Source: Mycoplasma bradburyae
GTDB taxonomy: Bacteria > Bacillota_I > Bacilli_A > Mycoplasmatales > Mycoplasmoidaceae
Length of the DNA stretch: 64,000 nucleotides
NCBI RefSeq assembly: GCF_024339025.1
Contig: NZ_CP101415.1
Span: 806,001-870,000 of the forward strand
Reading direction: 5' to 3'
A model generated the notes under the pieces. The model did not search any database, was not told where the DNA came from, and saw only the letters and a program-made list of their open reading frames with translations. Both the position numbers and the translations under genes were made by a program. Shown here piece by piece: positions 54,569 to 64,000 of this stretch; within the stretch, counting starts at the first letter, position 1, and each line of letters starts with the position of its first letter.

Positions 54569-54588
54569 CAAATTAAATTATTAATTTG
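54569..54588. promoter_or_regulatory. Palindrome between restriction and modification genes
   Basis: A perfect 8-bp inverted repeat, CAAATTAA-ATTA-TTAATTTG, lies in the 79-bp divergent region. It is a candidate operator for the HTH domain of the methyltransferase. Being all AT but two bases, it may also arise by chance. Confidence 0.45.
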
Positions 54589-54639
54589 TGTTATTATTAG
54601 GATAATTTAATCTCTATTCAATTTTAATATAACCATAGT

Positions 54640-55821
54640 ATGGCTAAAATATATCTAAATAAATCTAGTTCATTAGACAGCTCTCGCCTTATAAAAGAAA
54701 AGAGAGAAAAATTAAATATGACTCAAAAAGAACTAGCTGATGCAATTGGATTAAATAAATATGGAGATAGAGATATAAGAAATTGAGAAAAAGGTGAAAG
54801 TAAACCAACATCTTCAGAATTAAAAGCTATTTTATCTTTTCCTGAAGAGGTTATTTTTAAAAATCCAAAAAACGCTAGATACACAATGATAGATTTATTT
54901 TCAGGTATTGGCGGAACACGTTTAGGTTTTCAATTAACCAATAAAGTTAAATCGATTTTTTCTAGCGAAATAGATAAATTTGCTATTAAAACTTATAAAG
55001 CTAATTTTGGAGATCAGCCTTTCGGAGATATTACTAAAATCAATAACAAAGATATACCTAAGCACGATATTTTAGTTGCCGGTTTTCCTTGTCAAGCATT
55101 TAGTCAAGCAGGAAAAAAGTTAGGTTTTAATGATACAAGAGGAACATTATTTTTTGAAATAGCAAGAATTCTTGAATATAGAAGACCTAAGGCTTTTCTT
55201 CTAGAAAATGTTAAAAATCTTATAAATCACGACAAAAAGAAAACCTTCCAGGTCATTTTAAAAACATTGAATGAGCTAGATTATTATGTTGTACATAAAG
55301 TTTTAAAAGCTAGAGATTTTGGCGTTCCACAAAACCGTGAGAGGATATACATTGTAGGATTTGATAAAAAGCAAGTTCATAATTATCAAGAATTTACAAT
55401 GCCACAACCCACTAATGAAGAAACAAAATTGGGTGATATTTTAGAAAAGAATATAAATGATAAATACACTTTATCTGATAAATTGTGAGACGGTCATAAA
55501 CGCAGAAAAGAAGAACATAAAATTAAAGGGAATGGATTTGGCTATACTACATATTCTGCTAACGATAAATATACAAATACATTATCTTCTAGATATTATA
55601 AGGATGGCAGCGAAATACTTATTAAACAAAAAAATAAAAACCCTCGTAAAATAACTCCTAGAGAAGCTGCTAGGTTACAAGGCTTTCCTGAAGAATTTAT
55701 TATTCCGGTTAGCGATACGCAAGCATATAAGCAATTTGGTAATTCTGTTTGCGTTCGCGTTATCAACGCCATAGCAAAAGAAATTCTATCCATTCTAGAT
55801 CAAAATAATAATAAAAAATAA
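54640..55821 (+). CDS. HTH-fused DNA (cytosine-5) methyltransferase
   Basis: The 393-residue product has an N-terminal XRE-type helix-turn-helix (residues about 17-70: RLIKEKREKLNMTQKELADA, IRNWEKGESKPTSSEL) joined to a complete C5 methyltransferase. Motifs are I DLFSGIGGTRLGFQ, IV AGFPCQAFSQAG with the catalytic Cys, VI LLENVKNL, VIII QNRERIYIVGFD, and the late block PREAARLQGFPEEFI with X FGNSVCVRVINAIAKEIL. This fusion is the plan of M.SsoII/M.EcoRII-like enzymes, whose N-terminus also represses transcription. The target sequence cannot be read from sequence; CCNGG or CCWGG would fit the relatives. Confidence 0.93.
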
Positions 55822-55842
55822 GCATCATTCTTAATTAAGAAA

Positions 55843-55878
55843 AATAGCATCGCGCTTTAACACGATGCTATTTTTTAA
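55843..55878 (+). terminator. Terminator of the methyltransferase gene
   Basis: A 10-bp stem, AATAGCATCG/CGATGCTATT, followed by TTTTTAATA on the plus strand. Confidence 0.88.
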
Positions 55879-56353
55879 TATTTAAATACAAATGTTTAAC
55901 AATCGTATCAAACATAATTTCAATAATGTTTTGTTTTTATTTTTCTATATCAAGAAAGTAAACAAAAAAGCAAATAAAATAATTGATAATATTCCATTTT
56001 ATCGAAAAAATGCTGATTTTTACATAACTTATCAATTTAGAAAAATAACTAAGGATATGATGTAATCGATGATTAAAAACTTCATTTGAAAATGTTTTAT
56101 ATTCATTAAAAAGATTCCAATTTAGCTAACTATATTCTCTGTCATAGTTGTTTCTAAGGATTAATTAGAACTGTTTTGCAATTAATTTTGATAGTTAAAT
56201 CAATTTTTTGAATATTTTTAAAAAATTCTTTACTTTATTTTTGAAAAATTTGTGACGGTTTTTAACTACCATTTAAGATGGTCTTTAAATTTAGAAAAAA
56301 TTTAATAAAAATAAATATTTCAATATAAACAAAATCAACGGTAAAAATAATAA

Positions 56354-56384
56354 AAAATTGTGCTATTAACGCACAATTTTATTT
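56354..56384 (-). terminator. Terminator of the maltose operon
   Basis: The stem AATTGTGC/GCACAATT with a 7-nt loop is followed on the minus strand by TTTTATTATT, just after the pgmB stop. Confidence 0.8.
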
Positions 56385-56387
56385 TCA

Positions 56388-57053
56388 TTATTTGAAGTAA
56401 TTTATGATCGTATGAAACTCTAATTCGTTTGTTTTTTTATAGATTAAATCTGCCTTAGAAAAATCTTCTAAACTGTCATGAGTTATCACTACAGCTTTCA
56501 TATTAGAAGATTTAATAGCTTCAAGACCTGATATCGCATCTTCAAACCCAATACATTCATCAATTTCAACATTTAACCCTTGAGACGCTTTTATATAAAT
56601 ATCAGGTGCAGGTTTTCCATTCTTAATTTCACCAGGATTTACTATATAATCGAACAATCCAATTAATTCTAATTTTTCTAGTATTACTGGCGCATTATAA
56701 CTACTAGAAGCAACTGCTAGCTTAATACCGTTTTGTTTTGCTTTATGCAACAATTCACTAATTCCAGGTAAAACAGAATCTTTATTAATCGCTTTTTTTA
56801 ATAATTCTTTATACAAATCATTCTTCTGATTACAAAGATCGATTAATTGATCTTCATTTAAAGAATGATTAATCTTCTTTAATTTAAGAATCGCTTTAAG
56901 AGTATCTAATCTAGGTAAACCTCTTAGTTTATCATTTTCTTCTTCAGAATAAGATATATTTAGTTTTTTTACAATCTCTTGTCATGCTAGATAATGCAAT
57001 TTAGCAGTATCCGTTATTACACCATCTAGATCAAATATAAATGCCTTAATCAT
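56388..57053 (-). CDS. pgmB: Beta-phosphoglucomutase
   Basis: The 221-residue HAD-family enzyme converts beta-glucose 1-phosphate (from maltose phosphorylase) to glucose 6-phosphate. It starts MIKAFIFDLDGVITDTAKLH with the nucleophile and acid Asp pair, then WQEIVKKL, LAVASSSYNAPVIL (motif II Ser), KNGKPAPDIYIKAS (motif III Lys) and CIGFEDAISGLEAIKSSNMK (motif IV). Its start overlaps the end of the phosphorylase gene by 8 nt, and it is the last gene of the operon. Confidence 0.93.
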
Positions 57054-59415
57054 GTTTAATTGAAAACTTCTTAGTTTGTTCGTTAACTATTTCTTTATTA
57101 CCTAAAATAACTAGTTCTTGTTCTTTAGAATTATTAATAGTTTTTATACTAAATTCTTGTTGGTTAATTTCCACTTCAAAAGATGAACCTTTATATTGGA
57201 AACGATAAGTCAATTTTTCTCAATTCTTCGGTAAAATTGGATCTAAATGCAATTCATCGTTATGTCAATCTAATCCACCAAAACCAAACACAATCATCTG
57301 ATAAATAGCCGCTAGCGACCCTGCATGAATTCCTGCGTTAGATGTATGCATTGCTGGACCTAAATCAACGTTTATTCCATATCTAAACATCTTATAAGCC
57401 ATATCAATTTTCTTTAGTCTTGCCGCTTCAATCGCATAGGTTGCAGCTGATAAAGAAGAATCATGTGTTGTTATTGCTTCATAATAATCAAAGTTAGCTC
57501 TTCTTACTTCTTTAGAATACAGATGAGGTAAGATATTTAACAACAACACCACATCCGCTTGTTTAACTAATTGACCTGATAATAAAACTCTACCATCAGC
57601 CGTACTAAACAACTTCTTACCAGCATCCCCTAACATTTGGAACGGTCTAACATTATTTAGTTTAAGTGATAAGAAACTATCATTCTCACTAATAATTAAA
57701 TCCTTATTAGGTTTTTGTTGTTTAAGATTATTTGACACATCAATCATCTTATTCTTATCAATCTTATAAGGAATCTTATTATAGATCTTATCTAATAAGG
57801 CTTGATTATTAGCTTCTAAATAATTGATATATTTAATAGCTAAATCAATATTGTATTTAGCCATCATATTGATATAAGCATTATTATCAATATTACCCTT
57901 ATACTCATTAGGCCCCATAACATCTAGAATTCCATAAGAACCATCTTCTTGACGCTCAGCACGGTTGGTATAAAACCAAGCAGTATCAATAATCATCTCA
58001 TAACCCATTTGGTTCATAAACTCTTGATCATTACTAAACACATAGTATTGATGTACTGCGTAAGCAACATCAGCCGACACGTGGATTTCTTGTCTTCTAG
58101 AAGCAATTGGTACTTGCTCACCAGTAACAACATCTGCTTGTCCTCAATAAGGACATACTTCCCCATCAGTTGGTCACGCCATTTCCCATGGAAATTGCGC
58201 TCCTTCTAGATTAGATTCTTGAATTCTTTCTTTTTGTTCTCTAGCTTTATTTCTAGCACCTTCTATACCTTTATAACGATAAGTTAAAAGGTTTCTTACC
58301 ACATCTATATCGTTATATAAATAATTCGGATTAATAAAGAATTCAGTATCTCAGTAAGTATGTCCTTGATAACCTTCCCCACTTAATCCTTTAGCGCCAA
58401 TATTTTTATTAGTGCTATTGTTTGGTACAAAATTATTTAAATGAAAGATCCCAAAATTAAGCGCTAACATATCATAGTTAGCCAACTCATCCCCTTGAAT
58501 GTCTACATAAAAGCGATTCCACACTTTGTGTTGCATCGCTTTTATCGATCTATCTTTTAATTCATCATAAGATGAATTAACAAGTTGATTAAACTTCTTA
58601 TCAGCATCATTATATACTTGTTGATCATCTAATAGATCATTAATACCATCAACACTAGTATGAACTGACATTAGTTTTTCTAGAACTAATATATCACCTT
58701 CTTTAAGATCATTATTAATCTTAAAGAAGATCTGTCTTCTTTGCATATCAACAACATAGTCATCATTGCCTCCAGGGATTTGCTTGTTGTTGATATAAAG
58801 TTTGGTAACCATATTATGAACAACAAGACGTTGGGATAACAAAGTCTTTTGTTCCATTCTTAATGAAGTTTCATTAAGTCTTCTTTTAAGACCTTCGGCA
58901 AAGTGTTGTGTTCCGCTGTTAGTTACTTGAGCATTGATACCTGCTTTGATCTTAATGTTTATTGGATTATTTGCTTTTAGCACTTTTAGTTCTAATCTTT
59001 GACAATAAACATTAAGATCATCTTGGGAAACAAATCTTTCGTATTTAAAATTAAGTTTAATATCTTTGCGAGAAGATGTTACTTCTCGTGATAACAACCC
59101 CTCTTTAATATGAAGGGTTTTTAAATACTTGTCATCTTCATTAACTTCGTATAACTCACCATTAATATATATTGGCATCGTTAAACAATCAGCAAGGTTA
59201 GCTAGTTCTGGCACTTCGTTTTCATGATCTTTGTTAAAGATCCCATTAACAAAGAAGTCTTCTTTGTTATATGATGTGTATTCTTCATCAGCACTTCTGA
59301 TGCCTAAATAACCGTTTCCCAAACTGAAAATACTTTCAGTTTTAGCTACTACTTGCTTGTTAAATTTAACTTGGGAAACGGTATTATTTTTCGTATCGTA
59401 TTTTAAGTATTCCAT
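57046..59415 (-). CDS. Maltose phosphorylase (GH65)
   Basis: The 789-residue enzyme would cleave maltose with phosphate to beta-glucose 1-phosphate and glucose. It starts MEYLKYDTKNNTVSQVKFNK. Family marks are SIFSLGNGYLGIRSADEEY, GYQGHTYWDTEFFINPNYLY (residues about 350-370) and the catalytic Glu in MGPNEYKGNIDNNAYINMMA. Phosphate-site residues are plausible in VRPFQMLGDAGKKLF and THDSSLSAATYAIEA. Kojibiose or trehalose phosphorylase are alternatives within GH65, but pairing with pgmB and alpha-glucan hydrolases favours maltose. Confidence 0.88.
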
Positions 59416-59424
59416 AATCTTAGT

Positions 59425-63076
<3,652 letters not shown>

Positions 63077-63085
63077 AATAAGTTA

Positions 63086-63091
63086 ATTATA
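63086..63091 (-). promoter_or_regulatory. -10 box of the maltose operon
   Basis: TATAAT on the minus strand ends 9 nt before the ATG at 63076. No good -35 box is seen at 16-18 nt. The start site would fall within a few bases of the ATG, a pattern known in mycoplasmas. Confidence 0.55.
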
Positions 63092-63121
63092 AAAAGTTAG
63101 AACTAGCAAAAAATACAATTC

Positions 63122-63133
63122 TTGACGCGTCAA
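63122..63133. promoter_or_regulatory. Palindromic operator 1 (TTGACGCGTCAA)
   Basis: A perfect 12-bp palindrome, one of the few GC-rich spots here, about 31 bp upstream of the -10 box of the maltose operon. It shares the frame TTGAyGyrTCAA with operator 2. Confidence 0.65.
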
Positions 63134-63147
63134 ATTAGCTAACAAAG

Positions 63148-63159
63148 TTGATGTATCAA
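63148..63159. promoter_or_regulatory. Palindromic operator 2 (TTGATGTATCAA)
   Basis: A second palindrome with the flanking G and C, GTTGAT-GT-ATCAAC, its centre 26 bp from that of operator 1. Both are plausible sites for the GntR-type regulator encoded just upstream. Confidence 0.6.
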
Positions 63160-63168
63160 CTATGTATA

Positions 63169-63207
63169 AAAACGAAATAAGTACTAATAAAATACTTATT
63201 TCGTTTT
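63169..63207 (-). terminator. Terminator of the gntR-type gene
   Basis: A 15-bp perfect stem, AAAACGAAATAAGTA/TACTTATTTCGTTTT with a 9-nt loop, and a U-rich tail on both strands. It separates the regulator from the maltose operon. Confidence 0.9.
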
Positions 63208-63231
63208 AGTGTATAGGTTATTATTTTCTTA

Positions 63232-63915
63232 TTAAAATAATGAAAATTCTTGATGATTAAACTTAAAGTGTTTGGGATCTATATAGTATTTACCAGCAAC
63301 ACAGATTGAATCATTATCATAACCAAAGAATTTTACGGCTAATGCTGGTTTGCAACCGAATTTAGTTACATCATCAAATTCTAATTCATAAACTACATTA
63401 GTTAAAGTTCTGCGTTCATTTAAGATATCAATCATTGGAACGCTTGGATTAATAGTTTCATGCTCACTAACATTTTTAAGTGAAACAAAGATTTCACTTT
63501 CGCCCATTAGTTTATCATTAATATAGTAACGTTTATTGAATTGTCTAAATCCATCGATGAAAATAATATGTTTTTTCATCGCCCACTCAGGTAGTTTTAA
63601 TTCAGTATCTGGTTTGTTAACTAAAACCTCTTCACCTTCAACCTTTTCAACATTTCATAATAATCTTAATGGCTTGATTAAATTATGAAAGTTCTCAGCA
63701 ACAAATCTACCCCTTTTACGAATTGAATATACTGCTCCTAACGCACTTAATTTTTGGTAAGCAGCTACAACAATATTTCTAGAACAATTAAATTTGTTCA
63801 TTAGTTGATGCTCACTAGGCAAAATCTTGTTAACAGGAACTTTACCTGAATCAATTAGATCAAATAGATATTCAACTATTTGTTGGGTTTTCTTGTCGGA
63901 TTTAGTTATCTGCAT
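63232..63915 (-). CDS. GntR-family (HutC-like) transcriptional regulator
   Basis: The 227-residue product has an N-terminal winged helix: MQITKSDKKTQQIVEYLFDL, KILPSEHQLMNKFNCSRNIV with the GntR hallmark PSE-x(2)-L-x(3)-F-x-V/C-SR, then GAVYSIRKRGRFVAENF. The C-terminal domain (about 100-227; FDDVTKFGCKPALAVKFFGY, AGKYYIDPKHFKF) has the size of a UTRA ligand-binding domain. It lies just upstream of the maltose operon in the same direction, with twin palindromes between them, so it probably senses a sugar or sugar phosphate. A promoter TTGTTA-16-TATAAA precedes it. Confidence 0.85.
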
Positions 63916-64000
63916 ATCTTTATAATTTTATAAAAGATATAAGTAGTTTAACAATTATTTTAAATAATAGCAAAGCTTAGTATTTTATTTTTTCAACAAC

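Larger units (their letters stand above)
55822..56387. other. Intergenic region between RM locus and maltose operon (566 nt)
   Basis: Apart from the two terminators at its ends, I see no gene. The 450 nt between are about as AT-rich as the 31835-32515 spacer and contain only short chance frames. Confidence 0.55.

Overview
The window is chromosomal DNA of a mollicute that reads UGA as tryptophan. In-frame TGA codons fall at expected Trp positions in almost every conserved gene, for example before the CGPC motif of thioredoxin, and S11, RpoA, MnmG, Der and TopA are only full length under genetic code 4. Gene content and micro-synteny (rplS-trmD-rpsP, prpC-pknB-rsgA-pgi-rpe, mnmG-rsmG, rplJ-rplL-rpmF, HU beside recU, infA-rpmJ-rpsM-rpsK-rpoA-rplQ) point to the Mycoplasma pneumoniae group. 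Two stretches of the 16S gene (7057-7076 and 7221-7242) match what I remember of the M. gallisepticum-specific 16S PCR primers. The best guess is M. gallisepticum or a close relative such as M. imitans; this rests on memory, not on a search.

Layout. 1-6565 (minus): 5' part of pta, rbgA, a YitT-type membrane protein, rplS-trmD-rpsP, then the alpha operon end infA-rpmJ-rpsM-rpsK-rpoA-rplQ. 6566-8650: a solitary 16S rRNA gene with its own promoter, long processing stem and terminator, but no 23S or 5S. 8647-16689 (minus): trxA, topA, rpe, pgi, rsgA, pknB, prpC, gmk. 16795-22608: def (+), an MFS transporter (-), then mnmG-rsmG-parA-like (+). 22650-24660 (minus): membrane protein, nusG, secE, rpmG.

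24782-34011 is an accessory block made almost wholly of unrecognised membrane proteins. It holds a three-member paralogous family, one member frameshifted, followed by three tandem two-gene cassettes of a second family (six related proteins). 34206-39087 has CIRCE-controlled dnaJ, a lipoprotein gene behind a stack of inverted repeats, and an unusually large MATE-type exporter. 39400-48878 is mostly housekeeping: rplJ-rplL-rpmF, HU, recU, rpiB, metG, der, cmk and a DJ-1-like protein. 49049-53112 carries two large surface lipoproteins, one with a C-terminal part that may be glycosyltransferase-like.

53526-55821 is a type II restriction-modification locus in which the endonuclease gene is broken by three frameshifts while the HTH-fused C5 methyltransferase is intact. 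57046-63915 is a maltodextrin operon (pullulanase-like, oligo-1,6-glucosidase-like, maltose phosphorylase, beta-phosphoglucomutase) with a separate upstream GntR regulator gene and twin palindromic operators. Together the last set would debranch and hydrolyse maltodextrins, phosphorolyse maltose and feed glucose 6-phosphate to glycolysis, where pgi and other enzymes of the window act.

I saw no tRNA genes, CRISPR arrays, insertion sequences or prophage genes.
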